Source: Mactromeris polynyma (Eukaryota; Mollusca; Bivalvia; Venerida; Mactridae). From it: a stretch of 64,000 nt of DNA. Both the position numbers and the translations under genes were made by a program. This document shows positions 11,401 to 23,106 of the stretch, piece after piece. The stretch spans positions 1,798,001-1,862,000 of the forward strand of contig JASFXZ010000039.1 of the NCBI GenBank assembly GCA_032209605.1, written 5' to 3'. Below the pieces are notes generated by a model. It was not told where the DNA came from. It saw only the letters and a list, made by a program, of their open reading frames with translations, and ran no database searches. The stretch's first letter is position 1. Every line of letters starts with the position of its first letter.

Positions 11401-13657
11401 TTTGTAGGCGTATGTGGAAGCGGAAAAGATCGTTCCAGTAGCCGGTCTGACACGGAAGTATTTTCAGAGCCCAAGATGATGACTACTGCCGTTTACCCAC
11501 ATCGGGAACAACACTATTACGGACCCCAACCATACTATCAACCGGAATCTCAGATGTATTATCGGTATGTGCACTTCATTCAACAAGAACTATTGGAATT
11601 GTCTTTTATTCATAGTTACGGTCTTAGTACATTTTTGCTGCCGGCATTTCGGTATTTGTTTCCGATTTATTTGACAATTTAGTTTATATCTTCAAATGTT
11701 TTTGTTTATGTAATGTACGCTTTTAAATAAATAAGTCAAACTGATCATGTAGGAGTAGAAGCCGTATATCCTCATGTAGTACACTCTGTTAACTGTATTC
11801 TAAATGATTCACTTAATTGAACATTTCACATTCAGTAGTCTGCATTATTCAACTTCGACTTCTTTCAATACAATTGAAATTCTACAATATGCCGTTTATA
11901 AGTGTTGGAATGCTTACTGCATCATATTGTATTCAAATAACGCAGTGTTTGAGCAAATATCTTAATACATTGAAGCTGCAAACATTACAACTACATACAT
12001 TGATGCTAAATACATTGAATCCTAATACATTGAGGCAAATACATTGAACCTTAATACATTGAGGCTAAATACATTGAACCTTAATACATTGATGCTAAAT
12101 ACACTGAATTTTAATACATTGAAGTTAAATACATTGAACCTTAATACATTGATGCTAAATACACTGAACCTTAATACATTGATGCTAAATACATTGAACC
12201 TTAATACATTGAGGCTAAATACACTGTACCTTAATACATTGAGGCTAAATACATTGAACCTTAATACATTGATGCTAAATACATTGAACCTTAATACATT
12301 GAGGCTAAATACATTGAACCTTAATACATTGATGCTAAATACATTGAACCTTAATACATTGAGGCAAATACATTGAACCTTAATACATTGAGGCTAAATA
12401 CATTGTACCTTAATACATTGAGGCTAAATACATTGAACCTAAATACATTGAGGCTAAATACATTGAACCTTAAAACATTGATGCTAAATACATTGAACCT
12501 TAATACATTGATGCAAATACATTGAACCTTAATACATTGATGCTAAATACATTGAACCTTAATACATTGAGGCTAAATACATTGAACCTTAATACATTGA
12601 TGCTAAATACATTGAACCTTAATACATTGAGGCTAAATACATTGAACCTTAATACATTGAGGCTAAATACATTGAACCTTAATACATTGAGGCTAAATAC
12701 ATTGAACCTTAAAAAATTGATGCTAAATACATTGAACCTTAATACATTGATGCTAAATACATTGAACCTTATTGCATTAATACACAATACAATGAACCTT
12801 AATACATTGATGCTAAATACATTGAACCTTAATACATTGAGGCTAAATACATTGAACCTTAATACATTGATGCTAAATACATTGAACCTTAATACATTGA
12901 GGCTAAATACATTGAACCTTAATACATTGAGGCTAAATACATTGAACCTTAATACATTGAGGCTAAATACATTGAACCTTAATACATTGAGGCTAAATAC
13001 ATTGAACCTTAAAAAATTGATGCTAAATACATTGAACCTTAATACATTGATGCTAAATACATTGAACCTTGTTGCATTAATACACAATACAATGAACCTT
13101 AATACATTGATGCTAAATACATTGAACCTTAATACATTGATGCTAAATACACTGAACCTTAATACATTGATGCTAAATACATTGAACCTTAATACATTGA
13201 TGCTAAATACAATGAACCTTTATACATTGATGCTAAATACACTGAACCTTAATACATTGATGCTAAATACATTGAACCTTAATACATTGATGCTAAATAC
13301 ACTGTACCTTAATACGTTCATGCTAAATACATTGAACCTTAATACGTTCATACTAAATACATTGAACCTTAATACGTTAATACTAAATACATTGAACCTC
13401 TCGAGCGCAACAACCGTCCAACAACAGTCAAAGGGGTCTTGCTCTGTATCGGTTGCAATCTTTCATAATCATGGAGGTAGTGAATAATATAATCCGTAAT
13501 AATTATTACTATCGTATTTATTTTTAGGGAGGAGCCTCCTCGTGTGGTAAGGGCCCCGCCGACAGAGGAAATGATCGTTGATGATTATCCGTACTACCAG
13601 GGGAATCAGAGAAACCTGGAACCAAACCCCTGGTACGACAACAGGGCTGCGATCTAA
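8486..13657 (+). CDS. Claudin/PMP22-like four-transmembrane protein, six exons, 313 aa
   Basis: Exons 8486-8640, 9291-9394, 9684-9884, 10784-10978, 11408-11564 and 13528-13657 join in phase (2, 1, 1, 1, 2) to 313 codons plus TAA; all junctions are GT/AG. The start is the first ATG in frame (MDRLFCYHV). TM1 is about residues 9-32, ending in TPGWLVV; TM2 110-134 (WRIMMVIVVLVCTVGFILVL onward); TM3 141-165; TM4 193-216. Extracellular loop 1 (33-108) has four cysteines at 60, 67, 70 and 79; loop 2 spans about 166-192. The C-terminal 95 residues are cytosolic, with a Tyr/Pro/Gln-rich part (YYGPQPYYQPESQMYYR) and an end in NRAAI that could bind a PDZ domain only weakly. Topology, size and the aromatic/Gly-Trp end of TM1 fit the claudin/EMP/PMP22 superfamily, but the classical W-GLW-C-C signature is not visible. 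It may be a lineage-specific junction or membrane-organising protein. Intron 5 carries a large minisatellite. Confidence 0.85.
8771..8990. mobile_element. Mollusc tRNA-derived SINE copy in intron 1 of the claudin-like gene
   Basis: The segment from TTTTACGTCGTGTTTCGATA through GGTCAATTGACCTAACCAGT and TGTCACGGAGAACATAC matches, in order, blocks also found at 18732-18990 and around 48430-48565. It breaks off at a G-run (8983-8991) where a tRNA-like head would follow. By comparison with the 18.8-kb copy the element lies in minus orientation. The open frames on both strands here are SINE translations and not exons. Confidence 0.65.
9600..9652. mobile_element. Solo terminal repeat of a pogo/Tigger-like MITE
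   Basis: GGTGGTCTTTAATTGAGGTT followed by TACTGTATA resembles the right terminal repeat of the element at 26874-27057 (GGTGGTCTTTAACACAGGTT). A degenerate second GAGGTGGTCTT copy precedes it. No matching left end was found. It ends about 30 bases before exon 3 of the claudin-like gene, so it lies close to that splice acceptor. Confidence 0.4.
11957..13398 (+). repeat. 30-bp minisatellite, about 48 units, in intron 5 of the claudin-like gene
   Basis: The unit contains TAAATACATTGAACCTTAAT followed by ACATTGATGC or ACATTGAGGC, and the two variants often alternate, giving a 60-bp dimer rhythm. Because 30 is a multiple of three and the unit has few stops, long frames run through on both strands (for example 12522-13487 plus, 12500-13087 minus) and would encode monotonous LNTLNLNTLM-like repeats. 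These are not genes: the array sits between a strong donor (11565) and acceptor (13527). Marker variants near 12713/13013 and 12771/13071 show a 300-bp duplication inside the array. Confidence 0.97.
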
Positions 13658-13934
13658 TTCCACTTGAACACGCATTACCAATAAGAGACCCTTGATGGCG
13701 CATGCGCTCTGGTTATGCATTTTCGTTAAATGGTGTTCACAATGTATACAATGTTTTATTAACAAACTTTATAAATTATTTAAATGTACTACACTATTAT
13801 ATATGTTTATAGATTTAAAAAAAATACAAATGTAATCTTTTTGACGCTTCGCTGATTCGAAATCAAACGTTATTGATGTGCAACAAAGTCTTAATGCTCA
13901 GTGAAATATCTTTATTGAATATTTATCGAACCAT

Positions 13935-14115
13935 GTTCAAACCATATTGTAACATACATGTGCTGTGAAAAGTAAGTCAAACAAACAACATTATATCAAG
14001 AATATTCACATATTTCAGAAACTCTTCAAATATAAATAAGCAACTTTTTAAACCATATTGTAATATGCTGTGTAAAGAACATTAAATCATGATATCAACA
14101 CATTTCAGAATCGTT
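13935..14115 (+). repeat. Short imperfect tandem duplication (~113-bp spacing)
   Basis: AAACCATATTGTAAYAT...TGCTGTG...ATATCAA...CACATTTCAGAA-like blocks occur at about 13938-14020 and again at about 14051-14110 with small indels. It lies in the presumptive 3' UTR of the claudin-like gene. Confidence 0.5.
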
Positions 14116-14285
14116 TGTACTGATTATTTCCCTTTGATTATAATCTTGGCTCTCGCACTATGGCAGTCGCACCACAACCCGCATGTGATCGCATGTCATG
14201 TATTTCAACCTGCTGTGCTGCATTGGTTATATACGTATGGAATTACCTTTGGATGGGTTTTAGCTTTACACATACATAATATAAG

Positions 14286-14326
14286 AATAAAAGAGGCAAA
14301 GTTTTCAACATCTTGTTTTTAATAAA
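14286..14326 (+). terminator. Candidate polyadenylation signals of the claudin-like gene
   Basis: Two AATAAA hexamers at 14286-14291 and 14321-14326, about 630-670 bases after the TAA stop. They are plausible as 3' end signals but not proven by anything else in the sequence. Confidence 0.35.
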
Positions 14327-15641
14327 AATTTCTCCTTGTATGAGCATAATACACTAGTATCGTCATTAGCGACTGATTTTACATATTGGTCTCAGATTTT
14401 ACCATAATGACCATGTACACATAATGTACTTTTATGAAGGTTTAAATAGTTCACATAATTGCAATAAAATTCGAAACCTACTGTAAAATTTTCGATATCT
14501 CTGCAATATAAACCGATACACAAATCATTTGCTACATATGTTATCCTCGCTTGATTGTGGCAGTTCATACTACAGAATGTTAGCTGGTATTCGTCGGCTC
14601 TTTCACTGCAAGATTAAATAACAGACGATATTTGTCCCTTGATGGAAATTCAGAAGATATAAGGAGGGCATGATAGGGAGATGGGATAGTTGAGTAGGGA
14701 TCTAGAAATAAAAGAGGAAATAATTTTAGAGAATAGTTCCCATGACATCAATAGAACTCAATCTGTGTGTAGAAACGACTGTCTTTTGTAATCAAACGCA
14801 CATATCGACTACCAAATTTCATCGAACTCAATTTTAAATGCAAAAACGATCATTTTCAGAAAAAGTGCGGGTATGAGAAGTTCTCGTTTTTCTACACACG
14901 AGAGACAGCTAGGAGTTTTACTGATTTCTCCGCACTAAGGAAAATCCCGCAGAAACATAAATGAACTAGAATGCTCAAGTTATTAAATTCCTGTCAAAAT
15001 AGCGTTTTGCCCATCAATTCGGATACAAATTTACGAATAAAATCCTCAGAAATCGTTGTCATCACAGTATCTATACATCCGAATAATGACAAAAAGGTCA
15101 GTTGTTTCGCCGAGGATTTTCTATTATACAATTACCGCAGGATACGATAATATGATCAGTAAAAGGGAAAATAGTTCCGACATATTAGACGGTCGGCGGA
15201 TGCGGGATTGGAATGTGTAATGAAAACAGGAGAAATCGGTAACCCGCAATACCTCGGTCATTTTCTGTGTCATGTGCCAATTTAATGGTCCCACATGGTT
15301 CTTCAATTTGTACCTCTAAACGTTACTGTACCCATTTAAACGTTTCATATTAATAACAACATTTTACGATTGTCAGTATCATCAACAATTGCCGCAGAAA
15401 AATCGTTCTAGGTAACTGAATCCACTACATATCGGGGCGGTTCGATGATTTGGGCATAACTTTTTGTCATTTTTGGTATGTTTTATTCTTTGCTTATAAA
15501 CACCATTATTATAGAATACTATGCTACAATAAATCAGAATCGCTAATTTGAAAATCTTATCATTGAAGATCTCTATATAGTATTGTATTTATACCCAAAC
15601 ATACATATAAGGTTGAGGAATAAAGGGGGTGCGCCAGGTGC

Positions 15642-15666
15642 AACTCCCCCCCCCCCACCCCCCTTT
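15642..15666. repeat. Poly-C tract
   Basis: A run of C broken by one A (ACTCC...CCACCCCCC), preceded by a G-run at 15625-15629. The minus strand is G-rich, so a local non-B structure is possible. It is simple sequence. Confidence 0.8.
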
Positions 15667-15854
15667 GATCCATTGGTGAATTATCAGAGATGACGTTAGA
15701 ACGAAAGGAATAAACTGGTCTATTAATTGCAAGTTGACGTTTTGTGCAGGGTATAATTATAAAAGGCCTGACAAGAATTCAAGCGACTACTCGTACTTAT
15801 AAGCCAAGACACGTTATTACGTTGAAAATGCCTGCTGACAGGACCAATGTTGCT

Positions 15855-15905
15855 GCGGCTGTTGTTAATGTTGTGTCTTTTGTTGTTGCTGCTGCTGTTG
15901 TTTTA
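15855..15905. repeat. GTT/GCT trinucleotide microsatellite
   Basis: Imperfect GTTGTT/GCTGCT repeats (for example TTGTTGCTGCTGCTGTTGTT). The frames reading it as poly-Val/Ala or poly-Gln are not supported as genes. Confidence 0.75.
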
Positions 15906-18731
15906 CGTGCTTTGTGTGTAAGCATTGGTATAATATGATGACGATGATGATAATGTTGTTGTCGCATTGGCTTTGTTGGTGAAAGTTAAAGTTTCCCTGT
16001 TGACTACGAAAACCATTGACGCAATGTGAATAAGTACCAGTATGATATACACCAGTCATATCACATCGAATTAAAATCTCTTAGCGGTAAGAGGTGGACA
16101 GTAGCTGATGTTGATTCCCACCATGTTGACTATACGAACATGTGGACTTTGGTTCTCGTTTGCTGTTGTATAATTTATCAATATAAAGCAAAGGGAATTC
16201 TTGTTAAGTTTAGTATAGATTGTAGAAAACACATTACTGTGCATTTCTTAAGATTTAATCAAGGATAAACTGTAGACAAAGTGGTTCCACTTGGCTCACT
16301 ATCAAACTTTGTCTGGCTTCCATTTTGTTTCATATTCTGATAATGATCGGTATAAATCCAAGAAAGGAACATTCAAGTCAATGAATGGACTCCATAGATT
16401 TTTGTGATATTTAATCAAATCAAACGTCACAACCATGAGGATATTCTGTGTACCATTTGTCTAGTTACCAAACTGGACATACGTAATGAGGTGAATAACG
16501 CCATGTTGAGATTTGACTTAAAGTTATATAGTCATTGAACCAACATTCCTCCCCTTACCCATAAGGGATGAAAGAAATAGTTCAGCTTAGCTTGAATACA
16601 ATATAATATACGATCCCTGTTCTAACATTCTTGTTTTTTTGAAACAGACGTATAACTATGGAAATTGCTTCGTTGCCTGACAACCAATTTTAAACAATAT
16701 TTCAGATTTAGTAGATATTTTCTCGTTAAATTTGCGACAGATAGATATTCAATTGTTATTTTATATTGTCTGCGAGATATATACCGTTAAAATGACAACC
16801 AAAGCTAGTAATGTGTCTTTGCACGAATATAACAATTCATTTTACTAGATAGTCATGAAATTTATCAATTGTATTCATTTTGTCATGTGACAATCCCAAA
16901 TGTCTTGTTAAGATAAACTTCGACATATAACGAAAATGCAAGTCGGCAGAAATATCATATCAGCATTTTACATTGTCGTCTGCGTTATATATCACGTAAG
17001 AGCATGAAATCGGCGGGATCAACAGAACGTTTGAGCAAATAACCCGACGACGAGTTGAGAAGACATCCAAGCAGACGACATCCGTTATGTCACTATGATT
17101 GATGAAGTTAGCGCGAATATGACTTTTCAAATATGTTTCTATGATCTTAAAGAGATATTTGTCTGTATTTGTTCAAATATAACACTTCTAATCCAGACAC
17201 AGTGGCAGCATACTGGTAGAGAAATGGAGAAAAGAATAATTCAAATTTAACATTGTGTTTGTCGTGGACAAATAATCACGCTATGTTTATTCTTACGGAG
17301 GTCCGTGCCGAATGGTCTATTACAACTATCATTCTGAGCGCCTGCAGATCTAATGGCGGAAATGGATGTGAAAATGATATTAAAACTTTCACTTGATACT
17401 GAGACAATCGGCCAATGTATAAGATTAATACAAATCTAACGAGATATAGGCGTCGATATTGTTTAGCAGTTTTAGGTGCAAATAATGTAATTAAGTATCC
17501 AAAATGGTCGATTTATTACGATGAAAATACGGTTATACTTACATAGATGCCAAATTAGCTCATTTATTATTCTGAGAAAATTCGTATCTAAATAATTTAA
17601 GAGACATGTTTGAGATGCAGGATGAGCTGTAAATTGGACATTTGAATACATCAAGCAATCATCGTGATAAGTAGTATTCACTATCATAACATTGCTTGTT
17701 TAACGTACTAGACTATACATCGAGAGATAATATATACTATGCCTCGTGTTTTATCTGTCAATCAGTAGTTCCAATATTTCATAATTAGAAAACAGCTGTC
17801 AAAATGATTGCAAGATAAAAGTTGACAAAGTTGACATTTGTCAATATAATGACAGACTTTGCCGAGAGAGACATTGGACGTAATACGGTAAAACTGCGTC
17901 ATCTGCGTCACTTGCATTCCAAAATGTCGAACTTCAACATTTACAACAAATTCGCAAAATGAAATACACCCTTACACTTAGATAGTAAAACAACGATTCT
18001 ACTCAAGATGCAATCACATGATGAAATAGCACAGTACTCTATAGAGTATTGCCAACTTAATTTGGGCAATCCGTTACGCAATACAATTTAACCATACATT
18101 TGATTGTTTTATATATAACATTTGGACGCCATATAGGATCTTCAAATGAACAGCAACTAAAATTGCAATCTTGATATGTCATGTCAAAACACGACAATGC
18201 CAGTCTATTGCTGCAAACATTGACATACATACAAACATTGGCAATCGCTCCAGGTTCACTCAAACAAGTGCTATAAGTATTTGGAGCGGGTGATTGATAT
18301 GAAAAGAAATGAAATTGGACACTCTTTGATCCTTCAGGTTCCAGGCAGTCGCAGTGACATACTGTATAACGTATGATTGTTCAAAGATTATGAAAAAGAC
18401 GTCGAACAATTTATGACATTTTGATTGCAATCCTTGATAGGGTTACGTTAGTGTCATATTGTTATTAAAGAGTAGACAATAAATCTGGGGTTGATGATAA
18501 ATGCTACAAATCCGGACCGTTTGTTCCGTAAATAATGCTCTACAATGAGAAATGTTTAACCCGTTATCAAAACGTAAGTAAACAGAAATATAAGGTGATC
18601 AAACACGCGGATAATGCTGCACATAGCAACATATAGCCACACATATGTTTCTTTCAGCAACAAAGCATCTCATTTATACAAGAACATATACTACAACAAA
18701 TATACGTGAGGCATTCTGCATTTTTATTTGA

Positions 18732-18990
18732 GTTAACGCCATTTTTCAACATTTATACGGTTATAAATCGCGGTCAATTAACCATACTAGTTTTCCTGGA
18801 AGTAATAAAAAAATGTTACTAACTTACCCTTCCGCAAGTAGATGACAACTGCCCAACATAAATAAGAGGTGCATGACAAAATACTGCAGCCAAATGTTTC
18901 AGAAGACATTACCTGCGTACTCCGGTAAATAAATGCAAACCTCCAGGATGACAGCTCAGTTCTCTACCAATCGAGCTAAGGACACACCAA
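18732..18990 (-). mobile_element. Mollusc tRNA-derived SINE, minus strand, with tRNA-like head
   Basis: On the minus strand it starts near 18985 with a tRNA-like head, TCCTTAGCTCGATTGGTAGA, whose TAGCTCGATTGG fits a Pol III A box. The expected B box is eroded (GGAGGTTTGCATTT). It continues into the body shared with the copies at 8.8 and 48.5 kb (CGCGGTCAATTA, CTAGTTTTCCTGGAAG, CTTCCGCAAGTAGATGACAA on the plus strand). It is old and diverged. Confidence 0.65.
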
Positions 18991-21004
18991 TACGGATCTA
19001 TGTTTGGCACCCTCATACACAAGAGACAAAGAGAAACAAACGCGTAAAGACGACTCCACAAAACACCCGATAAAGTAAACGGCTATCTCATCTTATGTAG
19101 GAGTAAAGAAGGGATATAGGGAAACATACTGGTTTATATAGTCAGTTAATGAAACAAACTGACACATTATGTGCAACTGCTAAATAACTTGTGAACGACT
19201 TTAAAGAAATTGACTAGTCAGTACATCAGTGAATCTTCAATATAATGGTGTGTGCAATGTATTTCAAAGGAAAGCTTACGCGTTTTTTCCAAGTTTAGTG
19301 ACAGCTGGCCATATAATGAAATATATATAAGCAAAAATATCATATATAGATATATCTAAGTTTATATTTTACCTCCCCGAAGAAATTATTAGTAACCGCG
19401 GGGCATATTACGCAAACGATACGTAGCCATATAATAGCGCAATCACTTTCACACCCTTATTTATGAATGTCTAGTATTGTGCGATATCGTCCTGACATAA
19501 GACAGCCGTACGAAGAAAACAGACTAAAGAGATACAGACACATGTTGAATTGTGCATTCTGTTCGGATAAATAACAAAAATGGCAATTTAAACCTGGGTG
19601 GGACATGACTTAGTGTAAATTGAACCATAAATGGCTCGTCTTTCGGTCTATTTTTCTTAGGACTAAGAACACCACGGAGTGACTCAATGTAAAAGCACGG
19701 AATTAAATAGACTAATTCATTCCGTATTATAATGTGGGATTTGAGTAAATTTTTAGAATTGAGGCATAAATATTCATTAATTATAAACTGGCGGGCCGAG
19801 ACATATCGCATATATCTCATAACTTAAATAACTGACACATTACCGCATATTGGCAAACGTACTTAGTTACTGATGTTTCTTTATCATGGTTAGCAAATCA
19901 AATGTAACGTACACTTAAGTATGTCTACATGTTATCAGATGATTCCGTACTATTTATACCTCTACTTCAGAGTTATATGAATAGTAGTGAACGGACGTCT
20001 CATACAATATAAATACACATTACCATACGTGATAAAGTAACGATCGTATCCATGTCGGAAACCAGCCATCGTCATACCGTCCCCAGTATAAGTCCTTTTT
20101 CGTGTCTAACGCATGCCCTTATTTCCTAATTATGCGCCTAATTGTCAAAGCAAATCTGCAAAATCAATCTGCGTCTTGTGGCAAGAAAATACCGGAAACC
20201 ATTGCAATCACCAGACCTTGATTGACCACTGTCTAAATCCAATGATTCGCCGAGAAAATTTGATTTGCATGCGTTTATGCTTGCATGTCCAAGGGCATGT
20301 GCGGAATTTGACGAGAAATCAATGGCTAAAGTTCGTAAAGGTGCCGTACTGTCTAAGAACGGAATCGAAGAAATAATTTGAATTAATGCATCAAGCTTAA
20401 ACTTATGAATACTTATTAGAATGGGTTGTGACTCGAGATTGCTCGAGGTTTTATTATTTCTACACGCATTTTGATAGAAAAGATAATGAACCAGCCTGTT
20501 TGTACCACTTGACTGATCGGCTTTGCTATGATTGATTTTCATGTATGAATACGTACATGTAGATGATCCCCGGAACCGGACAAGAAAATTACATTTTTCA
20601 TAGATAAGTCATAAAATAGGAAATTCGCGACAGGATGTCAAATATTGTCGAGTAAATCGGTATATTAGCATATACATATCGGCGAATAATTAAGAGAGGG
20701 ATTTGTTTTGTGTGATACGATAGTCCAGAATCGCTGAATGTGAAATGGCTATTTGCCCTTTATAACCTCAATTTCATTTTCTAGTATGTAGTATTGATGC
20801 TATTTTGATAATGTACAATTGAAATGAGTATCGTTATTAATATTATTGTCATGAATGATACACATTAAGCCATACCAAATGGTGGCTTTGTTTTCCAAAC
20901 CCATCTTTGTAGAAGCTAATAAAAACGAAGGGTGAATTGAATTCACTAATTTAACAAACTAAATGGTTTTATTTATGATACTTATCAGCTTCTCGGACCG
21001 ATCT

Positions 21005-21263
21005 GGGCCCGTATTACAGAAACATCTTAAGTGGATCTTAAATATTTGCACTTAAGTTCAAAACTTCGAATGGGTGTATTTCCAAAACCACATTACAACT
21101 GTTCGGCTATTTTATGATAGTGACAACAACATATTAATAGTATTCATTTATAACTCTTGCTTAGACCATCTATAGTCTGTATGTTAAATAAACCACTTAT
21201 GGACAATGTAATTTGAAGGCTAAGGATAAGATTTTACTTAAGATATTTCTGTAATATTGCCCC
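21005..21263. mobile_element. MITE with 28-bp terminal inverted repeats
   Basis: The left end GGGCCCGTATTACAGAAACA (21005 on, continuing TCTTAAGT) matches the reverse complement of the right end, GGGGCAATATTACAGAAATA (21263 back, continuing TCTTAAGT), with 24 of 28 bases identical. The 259-bp element has no coding capacity. Ends of the GGGCC..TATT..TCTTAAG type occur in many marine invertebrate genomes (from memory); I cannot name the superfamily from these bases. Confidence 0.7.
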
Positions 21264-21930
21264 TGATGTCATTTTCTTTTCCATTTCTGGCCGATAGCTT
21301 TTTTACCTTATGAAAACTATAACAATACTTTACGCAAGTTTAGTATTTATCAAGAGGCAATTACTCGTCACGCAAGGAGCATTTCGTAAATGAACACAGA
21401 TGAGAATAAAGAAAGCTATGAATGAATACGTTGAAAACCTACCAGCCCGAGGATACGAAACATAGATTCAAAATTGGTAATGGTCTGAGAAAGATACTCT
21501 ATAGGCATAGCGATAATTCATTATTTTCTATCTTTTAAAGAAGAACGTATTTGAATGATTCTCTAACTATAAGTATGTTATCACACAAATCACTAACCAT
21601 TTGCATCAGGGAGCACCATTTAAAGCAATGCAAAATAACAATATAAGCGTTATATGCACGTTATCCCATACAACACCGAAAATTATAATCTCTTGATCAC
21701 ATAATGAGGTTTATACAGTTTTCGTTCATGAAAGTAAATATTTCCTCCACGATTTATTGAGTTAAGAGTTCTGTCTTGCCGTTAAGAATAATAGCGTGAC
21801 CGTAAAATAAAACGCGTTCGTTGTTGCGTGATTGACATGATCATATAAAACTTTCAATACGATGAGGACAATTGCTCCTAATAATAATTAAATGTAATTT
21901 TCTTAATTATATATCTTATTCTCCAATTTC

Positions 21931-22018
21931 GTCCGTGCGCTGCGTATAACGTCAATGTTAACATCAACGCAGCGTGACCGTACAACGGACTTTATTGCAC
22001 GGCGTGTCAACGCCGTGC
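21931..22018. repeat. Two adjacent GC-rich hairpins upstream of a candidate promoter
   Basis: Hairpin 1: GTCCGTGCGCTGCGT at 21931 pairs imperfectly with ACGCAGCG...ACGGAC ending at 21990, with TGTTAACA at its centre. Hairpin 2: GCACGGCG (21997-22004) pairs perfectly with CGCCGTGC (22011-22018) across a 6-base loop. They could be remnants of a foldback transposon or structural elements near the putative promoter at 22.3 kb. Confidence 0.6.
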
Positions 22019-22095
22019 ATATTGAGTTCTGTTAGCGTCGTTTTGCAATGGACTCGGTTAAGAACAAAATTTGGGAAAAAATCGAACAGACCCTA

Positions 22096-22320
22096 GGGTG
22101 GGACTAAAATCCGGGACTTTAAAAAAATCCGGGACTTTAAAAAAGTCCGGGACTTTGGTGGGAAAATCCGGGATCGATATTTTGGACTATATCGTAGGTA
22201 TCAACGGTCAATAACGGATTCGTTCACACCCTTCAGTTAACATATGTTCCACACGAACAATTTTTAAAAATCGATCCCGGAGAATCACGGATCCCGGTTA
22301 ACGGGTTTCAGTCCCACCCC
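22096..22320. mobile_element. Unclassified MITE with GGGTGGGACT terminal repeats
   Basis: The left end GGGTGGGACTAAAATCCGGG matches the reverse complement of the right end, GGGTGGGACTGAAACCCGTT, best over its first ~16 bases. Inside the left end a short unit (AAATCCGGGACTTTAAA) is repeated about three times. No target-site duplication is obvious and there is no ORF. It lies directly upstream of the candidate promoter at 22.33 kb. Confidence 0.6.
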
Positions 22321-22331
22321 AGAGCTTATTG

Positions 22332-22343
22332 TGCGCCTGCGCA
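22332..22343. promoter_or_regulatory. NRF-1-like palindromic site at a CpG-containing promoter candidate
   Basis: TGCGCCTGCGCA is close to the NRF-1 consensus (YGCGCAYGCGCR). It sits in a short CpG-bearing interval just before the CpG-depleted domain starting near 22430, where a broadly expressed mollusc gene would be expected to begin. Confidence 0.35.
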
Positions 22344-22358
22344 GACCGGCGGGATTAT

Positions 22359-22429
22359 ATGTCGGGAAGCGAACGATTGTACGTTGTAACGTCATTATTG
22401 ATTTTGTATGCTACAAAAGCTAAATTAAG
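22359..22429 (+). CDS. Candidate first coding exon (or 5' UTR exon) of an unrecognised gene
   Basis: ATG at 22359 opens 23 codons (MSGSERLYVVTSLL, then ILYATKAKL) that run in phase 2 into a strong donor (TTAAG|gtatgtg, 22429/22430). It lies just downstream of the NRF-1-like site and at the left edge of the CpG-poor domain. I could not connect it unambiguously to the downstream exons at 23.1-24.4 kb. It may be untranslated. Confidence 0.28.
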
Positions 22430-23106
22430 GTATGTGATTTTGTTGTATATTATGATTGATGTCATTAACTAATATTTTCAACTGTATAATTATTGAATTT
22501 TATCGTTTCAACATTGTGGTTGACCCATCGCGTGGTTGACCTACATTTTATTTGTTATTGTTATGATGCAGCCAGCATTCGTCTCTGTGCTCTGTTTAAT
22601 ATTTTGCAGTATTTTCCCTCATTCATAAGTCATGTATCGTTCAAACATGCGTGATAATTAACATGTAAACGTTTAAACTCGCAGGTTGTATTAAATACAC
22701 TGATCACATGTTCTAACCTTACAGCGATTTTCCGAAAATGTACTTTCAGTTTCAACTTTCAATTTCATTATTACATGCAGACTGAATGTGTCTAAGTACA
22801 TAAGCGTCGACTCGATTTAGCATATTCCTGTATGACCTCCAATACTTGGAAATGACCCTGGCCTCGGATATGAAATTGCAATGACTTTCAATTTTAAAAG
22901 TCCACGGAAAACACTGCCAATGATAGATGGAGAATCTCAATTAAGATAATAATTATTGTCTGATGACATCTTCAAATTGATGTCTTCAGATACACATCAG
23001 CAAATGAATGGCTGTTCTAAAACATTATTTGAGATGAAAGGCAAAATGCATTATTATCCATTGGAAAGTCTAATGCAGTATTTTATTGATTTACCTTTTA
23101 TTGCAG

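Larger units (their letters stand above)
13658..21004. other. Intergenic stretch downstream of the claudin-like gene
   Basis: The first ~650 bases should be the 3' UTR of the claudin-like gene. Beyond that I see no supported exon: open frames of 60-100 codons lack domains and splice context. It contains simple-sequence tracts near 15.65 and 15.87 kb and a SINE at 18.7-19.0 kb. CpG is retained throughout. Confidence 0.55.

Noticed and set aside
12500..13487. Long open frames on both strands encoding repeats of the type LNTLNLNTLM or FNVFSINVLR
   Set aside because: They are translations of the 30-bp minisatellite, which lies between a good donor and acceptor inside an intron.
20113..20542. 134-codon minus frame and 87-codon plus frame, plus a third frame ending KSMAKVRKGAVLSKNG
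   Set aside because: No domain, no convincing splice pair and three competing frames; not distinguishable from chance.
21961..22018. Possible tRNA or structured RNA gene
   Set aside because: The hairpins do not form a cloverleaf and there are no A and B boxes.
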